Shown here: piece after piece, positions 42,360-64,000 of the stretch
How the letters are laid out: every line of letters begins with the position of its first letter
How positions within the stretch are numbered: the stretch's first letter is position 1
From: Mangifera indica
Taxonomy: Eukaryota; Streptophyta; Magnoliopsida; Sapindales; Anacardiaceae
Assembly: GCF_011075055.1 (NCBI RefSeq)
Contig: NC_058138.1
Location: 21,302,928 to 21,366,927, forward strand
DNA: 64,000 nt
Direction of reading: 5' to 3'
Position numbers and translations under genes: made by a program
The notes under the pieces: generated by a model
Told to the model about the DNA's origin: nothing
What the model saw: only the letters and a program-made list of their open reading frames with translations
The model's database searches: none

Positions 42360-42962
42360 TCACTCATTTGGACCAGAATCCGACGGTGATGGTGTAACGG
42401 TTACCTTCTGTTTCGGCCTCTTTCGCTTCTTCTCATAGCTAACACCTCTCGCTTTGGCTTGAAAATCACGAACCTCCCTCAGATAAATCCTCACAGCTCT
42501 TGCACCAAATGGGTTTGCTTCCGGTCTCCCTCCGTGCTCCTCGTAGGCCGCTCTGAGCCTTCCAATCAGTGCATCGAGGCTCCCCCACGCCTGGCGGAGG
42601 GGGCATGGACAGGGGGCAGGCGGGTTCGGGAGTCCAAAGAAGGGACAAGTCTGGTTGTGGACCTTGGTCTTTCCAAATTGGTCCAAGTAGCGGAGGAATT
42701 CAAGGACATGAGCGCCACTACACATGGGGAGAGAAAGAGGGGGCCTGTGGTTTCGCAGATACTGACAGAAAGTGTTCCAGTCTCTGCGTTTTTGGTTCTC
42801 ATAGCGGCTTGGCGTCGTGGGAGTTGTTGAATTTGATGGGGATGAAGAGCTTGCGCTGATTGAACTGTTTGATGTGGCGGTGGTGTTGGCGATTGGGTTC
42901 GCGTGAGTGGGGCTTGAGTAGCCCGCAGTGTGTGGTGGTGCTGGTGGAGAAACTAAATCCAT
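42360..42962 (-). CDS. ALOG-domain (LSH) nuclear protein
   Basis: Intronless gene of 200 residues. ALOG proteins (LIGHT-DEPENDENT SHORT HYPOCOTYLS / Oryza G1) are plant nuclear regulators of organ boundaries and light-dependent growth. Their domain is thought to derive from a retrotransposon tyrosine recombinase with a zinc-ribbon insert. A Ser/Thr/Pro-rich N-terminus (1-52) precedes the ALOG domain (about 53-178): [40 protein letters not shown], the zinc-ribbon-like [20 protein letters not shown], and [20 protein letters not shown] basic nuclear signal, KKRKRPK, follows. The usual FGQYL Gly is Cys here (FCQYL). Position near the Arabidopsis chromosome 1 cluster hints at LSH6, but I cannot separate it from LSH3/LSH4 by sight. 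Flanking GAA and GA tracts lie upstream. Confidence 0.93.
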   Translation of the reverse strand: MDLVSPPAPPHTAGYSSPTHANPIANTTATSNSSISASSSSPSNSTTPTTPSRYENQKRRDWNTFCQYLRNHRPPLSLPMCSGAHVLEFLRYLDQFGKTKVHNQTCPFFGLPNPPAPCPCPLRQAWGSLDALIGRLRAAYEEHGGRPEANPFGARAVRIYLREVRDFQAKARGVSYEKKRKRPKQKVTVTPSPSDSGPNE

Positions 42963-43291
42963 AGAATATGAATTTGTTTTTTTCTCGATCAGATCTTAAA
43001 TGAGATGATATTTGAAGATAAAATAACCACTCTAGGGCTGCTTGTCGGCTCCTTTTAGGGTTTTTTCCTCTAACGTTTGGCCTCTTTTGATGGTAGAAAG
43101 AACCCTAAAGAGTTGACTCTTAAGGAGTGTCGAGAAAATAGTAGAAATGTTGATGTTATGCTACTGAATAGTGAACTAAAAGCTGATGATTATGAGATAT
43201 TGAGTACTAGTCCAAATCTTCATGTATTGAAGAAAAGAGAGAAAATCTGTGAGGTAGATTCTGCATGGAATCCTTAATACTTCATGACAGA

Positions 43292-43325
<34 letters not shown>

Positions 43326-43329
43326 AGAA
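43292..43329. repeat. GAA microsatellite upstream of the ALOG gene
   Basis: Runs of AAGAAG/GAAGAA over about 38 bases, roughly 330-370 bp upstream of the ALOG start codon. On the gene's strand it is a TTC tract, which is common in plant 5' leaders and promoters. Confidence 0.9.
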
Positions 43330-43539
43330 ATGAAATTGAAGAGAGAAGAATAGTTGGAGGTTTTAATTGATTTGAGCGAAAGAAAAGCAAATAGGCCTTC
43401 AAGAAACGTGGCAGGACTGAAGTTACAAATGGGTGGATGGTTACAGTAAGTAATTAACTTGAAGAACGAAAAAGATGATAATAAGAGATCAGAGCCATCA
43501 GATTTTCTTTATGAGAACTGGAGTTGAACTCCTGGTAGA

Positions 43540-43573
43540 TAAAGAGAAAGAAAGAGAGAGAAAGAGAGAAAGG
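43540..43573. repeat. GA/GAAA-rich tract upstream of the ALOG gene
   Basis: Purine-only stretch built of AAAGAGA units, the second such tract in the same promoter region. Confidence 0.8.
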
Positions 43574-44379
43574 GAACAATCCATTGGGTTAAACAGGAGG
43601 TCTTAGGTCTCAGGTAATAAGTAAAGTTGACAAGAGACTGCATTTGCTAAAAATAGGACAAGATTTACCAGTGAGTAAAGTTGACGGTGACCCAAGGTAG
43701 TACAAAAGCTAAAATACGCTGCCATGTACACACTTTTATCCTTTTTCAATCAAATTATTTATCAGAATAATCATATAATTTTATTTTTAAATAATAATAT
43801 ATTATTATTTAATTAAATATTATTTTACTTATAAAATAAATAAACATATTTTCACCCAAAATTGAATCTAAATCTAAACTTATATCTGATAATTTTTTAA
43901 ATCTTAAATATTATATTAAATTTAAATTTAGGTTTTAAATTTATATTTAAAATTTTCTAAGATTAATAAATATAAATTTAGGTTTATAATAAATTTTAAT
44001 TTAAAATAAGCTTTTTAATTTATTTATAAAATTATATATTTTATTTATGTACATTTTTTTTTTTTTTCAGTTGCGTGGCAAGCACAACAGCCTATTGTCT
44101 AAAAGTATGAAAATTGAATTGATTGATATTTGATACCAATATTATTACGTGAATTTGTGATAGAAGGAAGTAAGGAACCTTCACAGCAATTACTAATTTA
44201 CCCTTCTATCTACTTTCTTTCCTTTTCCTTCGAGTGAAAATTAGGACTTGAGTCCTAGTCATTTCAAATTTCCATATGAACATTATAAGCTAGACAGCTT
44301 CCTTGATTTGATTTCATCATGTGTAAAATGTTTATTTAATATAAATGAGATTTAGTGGATGGTGTTATACGTTAACAAG

Positions 44380-44530
44380 GAGCACAAATTTATGTGTAAA
44401 TGATAACATATATAATTAAATGATTTTAAATTTAAAATAAAATAATAATCGATAATATAATAATATATTATCGTTCGTATATAAATTTATATTTATTATT
44501 TATACACATAATATCACTCGAAATATTAAA
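44380..44530 (+). repeat. Copy of the dispersed AT-rich repeat family
   Basis: One of the best copies: AATTAAATGATTTTAAATTT, AAAATAAAATAATAATCG, then ATATAATAATATATTATCG and TATATAAATTTATATTTATT. A second, rougher copy follows at about 44570-44760. Confidence 0.55.
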
Positions 44531-45549
44531 CTATATTGTTGATGTTCAAATTAGTAAAAAAAATATATAAAATATTATTATATGTACAAAGAAATTATAT
44601 AAAATTTTATGTATAACTTGATATAATAATCTCTAACTAGATAATTTTGAAATAAAAAAAAGTAAATAATCATATTATGTAATTATAAATTATTATTTTA
44701 ATTTATACATAAATTAATTATATAATTTATTTATATATATAATTTTATTTGTGTATATAAAACATCATTTAACAACAGTTAGCAGGGATAATATGTTAAT
44801 TTACTTAGTTAATAAGCTTTGTCTCATTATAAACCAATCAAGAGGGTGAATCTAGGCCAATATTAGTGTTCAAAGACAGAAGATTTTTTAACTCAAAATA
44901 TATTAAACTTATATTTTATTTGTTTTTCATATTAAATATATATTTTTATTTTTTTATAAATTTTCAAGATATTAAAATATTTTTTATATTTAATTAATTA
45001 TTATAATATCATAATTATACCAACAAAATTAATATTTTATTAAAAAAATCTCTAATCTTTCTAAATAATTTTTTATGATAATTAAATCTTAACTATATAT
45101 TATGTTATATTAAATTTAATAATTAATTAGATAGTTTATATTTAAATTTTTAACTAAAAGATTTATAAAAAGAGTTAAAATTATTATTAATATTATCATA
45201 TTTTTATAAACATATTATAGATGATGTATCATATTAAATCCGTATATATACCTTTCATATCTTTTATGTATTTAAATTTTATAATTTTTTTTATAAACAT
45301 ATTTTTTACTATTTATTACATTATATTTATATAATTTATGTACTTTTTTATCTTATTCTCATATTTATTAATTCTGATATTTAGAATTTAAAAAAAAAAA
45401 GATTGTCCGGTGTCTTAATTACTGGCAAATAGTAAATCTTCTATTAATGTTTTCAAATGATATATCAACACATAACTAATACAAACACATAAACTTGAAA
45501 AACATCGATCCTGCATTTAAAAATTTTCAACCTCATTTCTAAATAGAAT

Positions 45550-45675
45550 GTTGTATAATTTTATATATAAAAAATAACATATCATCATAAAATTAGATAA
45601 TTTTAAATTAAATATAAAATAATATATAATTAAATAATAATATATTATTATTTATATATAAAATTGTGTATATAT
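45550..45675 (+). repeat. Copy of the dispersed AT-rich repeat family
   Basis: Contains AACATATCATCATAAAATTA, GATAATTTTAAATTAAATAT and AAATAATAATATATTATTAT, flanked by TTTTATATATAA at the left and TTATATATAAAA at the right, which are inverted copies of each other. Confidence 0.55.
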
Positions 45676-46239
45676 AAATATGTGTGAGAAATGTTTGATG
45701 GAAACATATTGATATTGACTCAGGTGTCATGCTTAGGACATTTTATGATGCAGTCTTCCTAAAAATCAGGATCTTGCATCAAACTTTTGGCAAATTTAGC
45801 AAGAATTTGAAGTTCACATGTACAGTTAAATTTGCATTATTATGACTGAAGACCCGTAGTTTTCAGTTTAGGTGAATGGTCATAGCAATGGCTCCACTTT
45901 CTTTAACTATTACAATTTTTATGTACCTCGTATCCACATGAACAGTAATTAATCAAGATTCTTCTTATTATATTTAATAATAAAATTATTATTTATATAT
46001 TTATTTATTATTATATTCCTTTTATATATATATTTATGGAAATAATTTAATTTTCACGATCAAACAGTGACTACTCTTATTTTTTTAAAAATTCTTCAAA
46101 ATTCCAGGTTGGTAGGCGCTTAAATCTTAATAATAAATAGGACAAGTTTCCTAAATTTTAATTTTGCTAAATGACAAATTTACATTGTCCCACCTACAAT
46201 ACTTCAAAAGAAAAAAAACAACAATTTCTCACACATCTA

Positions 46240-46335
46240 GCAGGTGTCCTGGATTGGCCCCAAGGGTAAACTCGACCAGGTGAATCCCCTTGCATAATCC
46301 AATAGGGTAGAAGTTCAAAATCTATTGCCATTAGA
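46240..46335 (+). repeat. Candidate SINE-like fragment with tRNA-type boxes
   Basis: GGATTGGCCCCAAGGGTAAA resembles a tRNA-derived A box, and AGAAGTTCAAAATC, about 45 bases later, a B box. The spacing is plausible for plant SINEs. No tail or target duplication was established. Confidence 0.3.
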
Positions 46336-49300
46336 ACGTGACAAAACTCTTGAATTATTCTGTTTAATGACTATAAAGTTAATAATCATTAAATTTATAA
46401 TTTTATATCAAATGTGGTGGATCAAATCTTCATCAAATCTTCATACAAACAGATAGATTTAGATAATTTTTTTCTTTATAAAAAAAAAAAATATTCTTTT
46501 TATGAGAAGTTTAAACTGTCAGAATACAGTTGTTAAAAAGATTTACTCTCATTATTTTACCTTTAAAGATTATTTTATGAAGTGATGTGATATGAATAGG
46601 GTATATGGATATCATTTTTTAAGAATAAAATTATTAACATAGCTTAACTCTTAATAAAATTGTAAATTTTTAATATATCTTTCTAGTCATATATTAAAAT
46701 AATATTAAAAATAATGAATTTATGCTTGAGATTTCTATGTGTAACGATGACAAAGTTTCAAAATTTAAAACCTATAAAAGCCCACCCCCTTGCAATTGAA
46801 TTCCCACATCTTTTTAACCTTAAACCAAACCCTAACTTTACCAAAATTTCACTCTCTTCATCATCATTTATCAATTGAATAACTCCATATTTTTTCATAA
46901 ACTGGATCACTCTTAAAACCCACCCCGTTGCATTAACGAGTACTCTTAAAATATTCATGCCAACCATATTTCTCATTATCTCCCTAAACCATGCTCATTC
47001 AAAATCCATGAAAAACTTAATGGATATGTACAATTCTAAGTTGTCAAAAAAGAACTGGAAATTTTCAATAAAAATATGATGGCAGGCATGTTTGTCATAG
47101 GCCCTTTTATCTTATAATTTCTACATTGTAAGCTAATATTGTCAAAAATATGCAAAGCAACGTGAAAAATGTGGAATAGCAGTTCTAATACATGATTTTT
47201 CCCAAGCATATTTTAGCCATCAAATTCAAAAGACAAAGAAACTAAGAAAAAATAGTAGGTAAATAACTCAACAATAAGTCAATATCTCAATAATTAAGGG
47301 AAAAAAAAATTAGCATTCATTAAAGTTGTTTGATGTGGCTACACTTAGAAGAAAGTGTTACAGTTTAACATTAGACCCAAATTTGGCATAAACAATGGCA
47401 TAGTTGTAGAAACAAAAAGAACTAAGTCTTTACCCTCCCTATGGAAAGCAACCAATCAACTGCTATATAAAAGCAAACTACCAGTTCGCATTATTAATTT
47501 GTTTGACCTACACAAGACTAAATATCATTGTAAGGGAACCTTATAATGAATTGACATGAATATAGAACATGCTAAAAAAGACTGATAAATACCTCTTGAT
47601 GAAGGCATTAAATCTTTATGGAAGAGTCAATTTGTGAGTTTCTTAAGCATTATTTTGATTTGACAAACTGTAAATTTATCTTGAGCCTTTTAATTTAAAA
47701 AGTTGTAAAAACAAAAGAATCATGATAGATTTTAAAATCATACGAAATGAAGTTTTGATAAAACATTTTGAACCCACAACTTCATGTAATTTGAAAAAGA
47801 AAAAATTCCAAAATTTTCATGTCAAAAGTTTGAGAACAATAAATAAATAAATAAATATTGTTGGCAGGAGTGAAGTTTGCAGGATAATGGGTGTTCCCGA
47901 GAGGTTCTTTCTAGCTACACAGAGAACAACTTCGTTTTTGTTAGTTCCTAGAAATAATGGATTAATTGTTGTACTATGCCTCCAAAATGTACTTGCTTGG
48001 TATTAATTTAATATATTTATATCTTGGTATCGTAAAAATAATGGTTGTTTCATGAACTTCAATTATGGGATTGGTTATAACTTCTAAGTTCTAACACCGG
48101 GTCTGTGAACCAGTCAAAATTTTCTTTATATAATTTTCTATTTTAAAAATCTGAATCTGGGGTATAATTAAGTTAGGTGGCATTTCTTCTCTTGTCTAAA
48201 TGTTCAAAAAAAAATTTCTTTTAATTTTTATGGGACTTGATCTCCATTTCCTTGCGTGCGGGGATTTTTTCCCTCTGCGTTTGGAAGGCTTATTCATCCA
48301 GTAAGTTTTTCATTGACTTGGACTTAAAATTGAGTGAAAGACAAGCATAATGTTGAGTCTACTCACCATCTTTCTAAGTTTTCAAGGCATATCCAAAGAC
48401 ACTCATTCATTGTTTGGTTGGTCTTTGAAGGGATAATACACAACATAAATCATCCCATGACCTTATTGCATCATTTGAGTATATATTATGCAAATCTTCT
48501 TTTAAATTTCTTGAACACATTTTCTTTAGTTGTGATTTATCTTCCTATATAAAAAAAGAAGTTTTAGCAAAGACATTTATAACCTAATCGACTTTTTCGT
48601 GGTTTTATTTACTCTAGTAGATTATCACTCATCTCCATAATAAAAATGACTTCAAATACATTCTTATATAATTTAATTCTTTTAGTCACTATCTATTTCC
48701 AATTATATGAGTAGAATAAACAAATATTTCTTCAATAATATAAATTTTGTAAACCCATCATTATTGACGTTTACAATCTTGTTCAAGCCAAGATTCATGG
48801 TGTAACTTATAAGTTTGTAATTCTACCAAAGATTGACGTCATTTGATATGTAGATTGATTTTCATCTTTTGTTTATATTCTTATTGTTAGATTATTGAAT
48901 TATTGTTTGGTTAAACTTTCACTTTCAATCTTAATTTTTTGTTTTTTGTTATTCGGTTGAAGTTGAAAAGATGAAGTTTATGATTCTTTGTTAAACTATA
49001 ATCTAATATAAACTCCTCCTTTGACATTTTCTCATATTGGTATCACATATGTATAAGGAGAGATCTCATGGATAATATTATATATACTCTTTATATTTAT
49101 TTATTTTTTATATATTTCCAACAAGAAAACTTTAAGATTAAAAAAATAAACACCACCTTCAAATATTTATATCAAATAAATATAGAGGTATTCAAACTTA
49201 AATAAATAAATAGCTTTTTAAAATGAATTTTAAATAAATATATGTAAATAATAGCATTGTGTTTTTTTTTTTACATTTTTTTTATTAAGAGTTAGTAGAG

Positions 49301-50239
49301 TTATTAATTTGGAGTCATTATAATAAAGTTTGTTCATTGCTAAATTACCAAGAGAAAAATCTTTCCTATATTTGTATTTATTTGTTCCTCTAATTAATCA
49401 ACATAAATCACATCAATAATTAATAATTAAATTATTTATCATATATTGGAAAATTGAAGGAGAATTTAGAAATATTAATTAAAAAAAACAAAAGAGCCTT
49501 GTCAAATCGCAAGACTTTCTTTCCAAGTTTCTTTTTGATGAGGGCAGTTGTTTCTGAACCGAAAGAATATTTTTCTGCTTTAAAGCTTAATTATTGTACT
49601 ACTCCACAGTACCTATAAAAGACTTTTAATGATGCCTAAACTAGAATTTTATTCACCCTTTGAAAAATACATTAAAGTTATATATATAATAATAATACTT
49701 GATTTTGTAAGACTGAATTGACAAAAGTGGGTGGCAATTCAACATGATGATCTGTATTGACTCTTCAATAAACAAAAATATTTAAAATGAAATTAATTAA
49801 TGGGGAACCATCCATTAGTTTGTTTAGAAAATTCGATGAAAATTAAAATATTTGGAGTTTGAATATCAACTATTAAGTGACAATACATATATGATATAAT
49901 TTCTACATAATTAAAAAATTGGTAATTAGAAAAATAAGAATGTAAAATTAATCCAATAATCTTTTGATTGTGGAGGGGAATATCTTGCTGGCCATTGATT
50001 AATTATCACTTGTGTGGGTCGATTGAAAAAGAAAGCTACATAATTCCACTGAAAACAGGTTCCCACTCTCAAGACAATCAAATCTTATTGAAAATAGTCT
50101 TATGCAACATAACGATGTTTTGTAGTGTTTATATGCTATGATCCATTGCAAGTTTTCTGTTGGAAACTACCATCAATTTGATACCAGATTTGCATATTAA
50201 TTTTACACCGTAGTCAACATGAAACTGTGTATTTACGTA

Positions 50240-50360
50240 CATCTAGAGTTAAGTACTTAATTAGATATTTAAATAATTTATCATCATACAATTAAGTGAT
50301 TTTAAATTAAATATAAAATAACATTTAAATCATATAATTATACGTTATCTAGATATAATA
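50240..50360 (+). repeat. Copy of the dispersed AT-rich repeat family
   Basis: Contains ATTTATCATCATACAATTAA, GTGATTTTAAATTAAATATA and AAATAACATTTAAATCATAT, then a TTATCTAGATATAA end. The left end TTAATTAGATATTTAAATAA matches the other copies. Confidence 0.55.
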
Positions 50361-53034
50361 TTAATCTTCTTATTAAAATATTTGAAATATTTTACAAATA
50401 TATATTAAGACACAATTAAGTGTACAATTTAAAGGAAATATAAGATCTAAAATTTAAAGCAATGTTAAAGAATTCTATTTATCTTCAATCACATCCGGTC
50501 TAGTGCAAGACAAAAAATTTGTATTCAGCATAAACAACAACTCATGAAACTTCATAGCAGTTACCCACAAATACAATCTTCTTCTTAACAAACTATAAAT
50601 ATCTTTAAGGATCAAAATTGATGTTCTATACTTTGGGAAATGATTTGGTTCATTCAAATTGTGTAACTTGTTTGAGAGTTGTTGCCCTGAAAGAGAAAGG
50701 GCATTATGTGATTTGGCAAACTTGGGCAAAGAATCATGAAGCAAAGTTACCAAAAGTTAAATGGAAATTAATGAATGATATAGTTGGGGACAAAATTTAA
50801 TCTACTCGAATATTGAAGGAATAACTAACTTTGGCTTTAGGGTTTGATGAAGTTTAGGGTATTTATTTGGAGTTTACTGAAGTAATTCTGGTGTTCCCTT
50901 AAGAAAATAATAATGTTTTAAAATTTTTAAATGGGTTTTAGAATTATTTTATTCTCAAATGTCTTAAAATTCTCTTTATTATTATTTATAGTTAAATTAA
51001 GAAGAAATGTTACTAATAGCCTTTGCAACATCCTGTAGTATATTTTCGTGGGGGTTTTGAAGAGTTGTGATCAATCCTATACACTTGTTGATATATTTTT
51101 TTATCATCAATTAATGCATATAATTTAGAGTATTATATAAGATCGATCACTATAATAATGATTAAAATTTGAGAAGACATAAATAGGTTTACGGTCTATA
51201 ATATATGTGTTGTCACTATAATGTGAGTTTACTATTAGATGAACATAATCTAACAATGTTATTTTGTTTATGAAAAAAGTTAATATGTTATTGAATGAGC
51301 GATGTGAAAATATCATATTGTGTATAATCTGAATGAATCCTTTGATATAATTTTAACAGCAACTTTATTTTAAAGCAAACATTTTATTTTATAAATTTTA
51401 GAATTAAAATCGACTAGTTGATTGATTATTTGTCAATATATCTTTAAATTTCTAGTCAAATTTCATTGAATTAGACGCTTCTAGTTGAAAATTTTTTAGT
51501 TCTTGTTTATTAGTCACCGCATTTTGATCTACCTGCATTTTAATGATTGATTTAAGAGAAAACTTTTTGATTGCACATCGATTGATTTCTAGAAGAACCT
51601 GTTTTACTGCAAACCACCACACCGCCCTATTTAGTATGGTTCAAATTTGTCTCTTACCTATCTCAAATGGTAAGTCTTAAAGCAAAATTTTCCGTTAAGT
51701 CCTGACTATCATTTCTCAAAAATCTCACTCACCCAGGTGGGTATAAGATGTTAGACTCCCCTTCTCATTATTTAATGTTTATCAACCAATTATAATGTGA
51801 CAGAAGTACATATCAGTGGGTCATTTAACAAAACGAGTGTACAAAAATTCATGAAATGGGAGTAGGGGTTAGACTGATACAGGCAGGAGGGACCATTTTC
51901 ATTGAAGTGCCAAAAGAGTTGTAAATTCTTCTTGGGACTTCACTTGCAGGCAATTAAAAAATTACATTATGGATAAACAAATCCAGGCTCCAGGTCTCCA
52001 ACCTTGTTAAATTATTGTTTACGTATAAATTTTGTGAGAGTGGTTGGGAATAGGGAATGTTTATGAACCCAATAATACTATTAATCATGAAAGCAACAAA
52101 TATAAATAAATAACAATCACCATGCACAAATCTACATAATACTAAATAAGGAAAACTGTGCAACTTCCACTTAGAGTAAGAAACACAATGCCTGCATTTG
52201 GAATCTCAATCTGCAAATTGGGATACATTTTTTCCTGTACAGATGCAGACTACTATTCATAGCTAGCTGTTGAAACCAAGGAATAGTGTCAATTTTATTT
52301 CATTCCTTAGTTTTGATACAAAAATGGATAATTCGTCAGCTCTTCTGTGCAAAGGTAATCTGTTTTGCCCACCTACTATCACCTGCATCTTGTTCAGGAA
52401 ACAAAAGGCTTTTATCAACAGTTCTTTCAAACTTTAATTTGCTAAGCCCACCCTGTCTAATCCCATTATTGGTCTTTCCTTTTTCTTTGCTTATCTGGGT
52501 TTGTTTGGTTTTCCATATTAAATTTAGAGGGTTTCTGAAAAGTTGGAAGGGTTTTTCTGTTTTTATATCTAGGGTAGTTTTTGATACTTTCCAAACAAAA
52601 CGGATGAATTTTATTAAATGATCTCACAAGGGGGAAATTAAAATAAATAAAAAGCATTACTGAACTTTCTATCTTCAAAACTATGGTATTAGTTTGATAT
52701 TATTAATTATCATACAAGGAAGGAAATGATTAACACTTGTGTTTTACCAAAAAACTTAATCTATTTCAACCATAATATTTATGTCTAACATTATGTGCAG
52801 CATAATAAATAGTGTTATGAGTAAATATAAATTATTAAGTGCCAAATTTGAAAGCATAAGTTCTGATGGTAGTACTTATGGAGCCCCCACTATGTTGCAC
52901 TTCTTTTTAGTGAAATAAAATAGAAATATATGCTGCTTTAACAGTCAATATTCATTTTTAAAAAAATTAAAAAAAAAGATAGTAAGATAAAATACAAAGT
53001 TAGACATGCAAAACAAAGCTTAATATTCTAACCA

Positions 53035-53175
53035 ATTAAATATACATTCAATTTAGATAACGTCGTATTATATATAATTGAATGATTTTAAATTAATAAA
53101 AAAATAATATTTATTTATATAATAATAATATATTATTTAATTAGATTTTTAAAATTAGATATACATAATTTTATT
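53035..53175 (+). repeat. Copy of the dispersed AT-rich repeat family
   Basis: Contains ATATATAATTGAATGATTTT, AAATTAATAAAAAAATAATA and AATAATAATATATTATTTAA, with a terminal ATACATAATTTTATTG. The core orientation matches the copies at 44380 and 50240. Confidence 0.55.
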
Positions 53176-53221
53176 GATATATTGACAATCCATTTAATAG
53201 AGTTGGAATGATTTGAAATGA

Positions 53222-53248
53222 ATATATATATATATATATATATATATG
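53222..53248. repeat. TA microsatellite
   Basis: About 27 bases of AT dinucleotides just right of an AT-rich repeat copy. Confidence 0.95.
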
Positions 53249-54226
53249 TGTAAAAATAAAAAAGATGTATTAGTTATAAAACCTTATTATAGGTGAGTGA
53301 TGCCTCAAGTACACATTCTCATTAACCCATCCCATAATTGTAATAAATTTAATAGAGGATAAAAATAATTCTTGTGAAATTCATATTTGTTCAATAAACC
53401 GTACTGCTTTTAATAATTATGTTTTTTGGAAGAAAATACTTAAATTGCTATTAATAATTAGTGGGAAGAGGTAAAGCAAATATAGCAATGGAGACCCCCA
53501 AGTGTGGTAAATTTAAAATTAGCCCATGTATATATTAAGTTGTAGTACATGATTAATAAGAAGCCCGGCTGACAACAAAATGGGCCCAATATGAACTAAT
53601 TTTTTAGGCGTGTGGCCGATTTACCTTGTCCTACCCCAGGTTTAGCACCTTGACACTTCATATTACGTACATGTAGATTAAAGATTAAGACTTTCAGAAA
53701 TAGTAGTAAATCTTACGTACATATAATCTCAAATAATTAAAGTTAAAGATATATTATTTATCTAAGAATACTTGTAAATTATGTGTACAAAATTCTAATA
53801 TCACATTGTTTATTTTACTATTCAATTTCACCAATTTTATTACTTAAAATATAACCCAAATCACATCTGGACATGTGTCAAGTGACACAATTGAGTTGTT
53901 AAGAGAAACATCCATGGGCATTTTCAGGTCAAAGTTTTACACAGCTAAAAACACAAAAAAAAACTGTTGGAATGTATGCCCTGCTAGACACCGTGGACAA
54001 CGTACAACTCAAAAAATAAAATAAAAAATGGGGGCAATCACCGGATGAATTTCCAGGAAAAAAATTCCATAAACTATATTCTAGCTTTTTTTTTTCTTTT
54101 ATCTATGAAAAAGGAAAAACCAAAAAAAAAAAAATTGATGAATGAGGACTGTAGGTGAATGTAAGAACTGGGGAATTTACAGAAGTCAAAAACTGCCATG
54201 GTATGGTTTTGATCCAAATGAATGAA

Positions 54227-64000
<9,774 letters not shown>

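Larger units (their letters stand above)
43600..54200. other. Longest gene-poor interval, AT-rich and repeat-laden
   Basis: More than 10 kb without a supported gene. It contains at least four copies of the dispersed AT-rich repeat, a possible SINE at 46240-46335, and TA tracts. One minus-strand frame without a start codon runs from about 52620 down to 52330, about 95 codons ending in a stop. Short frames such as 46758-46976 (minus) and 50618-50800 (plus) show no domain. Nothing else is recognised. Confidence 0.55.

Noticed and set aside
42459..42859. Two plus-strand frames opposite the ALOG gene
   Set aside because: Shadows of a GC-rich coding region; the ALOG domain fixes the true strand.
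43077..43277. 66-residue plus-strand frame upstream of the ALOG gene
   Set aside because: Lies in the presumed promoter/leader, with no family match.
43292..43573. GAA and GA tracts considered as a CRISPR-like or satellite array
   Set aside because: Simple purine microsatellites with no repeat-spacer structure; this is plant DNA.
52330..52620. About 95 open minus-strand codons without a start, ending in a stop
   Set aside because: Coding-like by eye, but there is no start, no domain and no neighbouring exons; it could be chance or the trace of a lost exon.

Overview
The window is nuclear DNA of a flowering plant, most likely a eudicot and probably a rosid. Genes have GT-AG introns, the spaces between them are very AT-rich, and the proteins belong to plant families (PEP-carboxylase kinase, R2R3-MYB, NAC, ALOG, a chloroplast J-like protein). 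I cannot name the species. I found no prokaryotic, organellar, CRISPR or confident tRNA/rRNA features.

Layout, left to right: PEP-carboxylase kinase (minus, 2569-3589); a subgroup-2-like R2R3-MYB gene with an apparent one-base deletion in repeat R3 (plus, 9924-10720); a ten-exon CJD1-type chloroplast J-like membrane protein (plus, 12190-16036); the splicing factor CDC5 (plus, 17229-22559); two tandemly duplicated short NAC genes (minus, 23626-24189 and 25249-25800); a nine-exon threonine aldolase with an intron-containing leader (plus, 30612-34484); an ALOG/LSH gene (minus, 42360-42962); and the 3' half of a JMJ16-type histone H3K4 demethylase (minus, 54227-63591, continuing past the right edge). 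A young, intact Ty1/copia retrotransposon (58120-63166) sits antisense inside one intron of the demethylase gene.

The genes do not form an operon-like pathway. What links them is ancestry. From memory, four of them correspond to consecutive Arabidopsis chromosome 1 loci (At1g08620 JMJ16, At1g08630 THA1, At1g08640 CJD1, At1g08650 PPCK1). CDC5 (At1g09770), LSH6 (At1g07090) and MYB13 (At1g06180) lie in the same part of that chromosome, so the window looks like one conserved ancestral segment.

The long gaps hold small transposable elements. Two are foldback elements with GGCC ends and 9-bp target duplications, of Mutator-like type. There is also a dispersed AT-rich repeat family of at least nine copies, a retroposed insert with a poly(A) tail and an empty-site control, and simple TA/GA tracts. 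I saw no wholly new biological system. The best leads are the MYB frameshift, the tandem duplication that carried the CDC5 tail along with the NAC gene, the NAC copies lacking the WKATG DNA-contact motif, the young intronic copia element, and the foldback elements.
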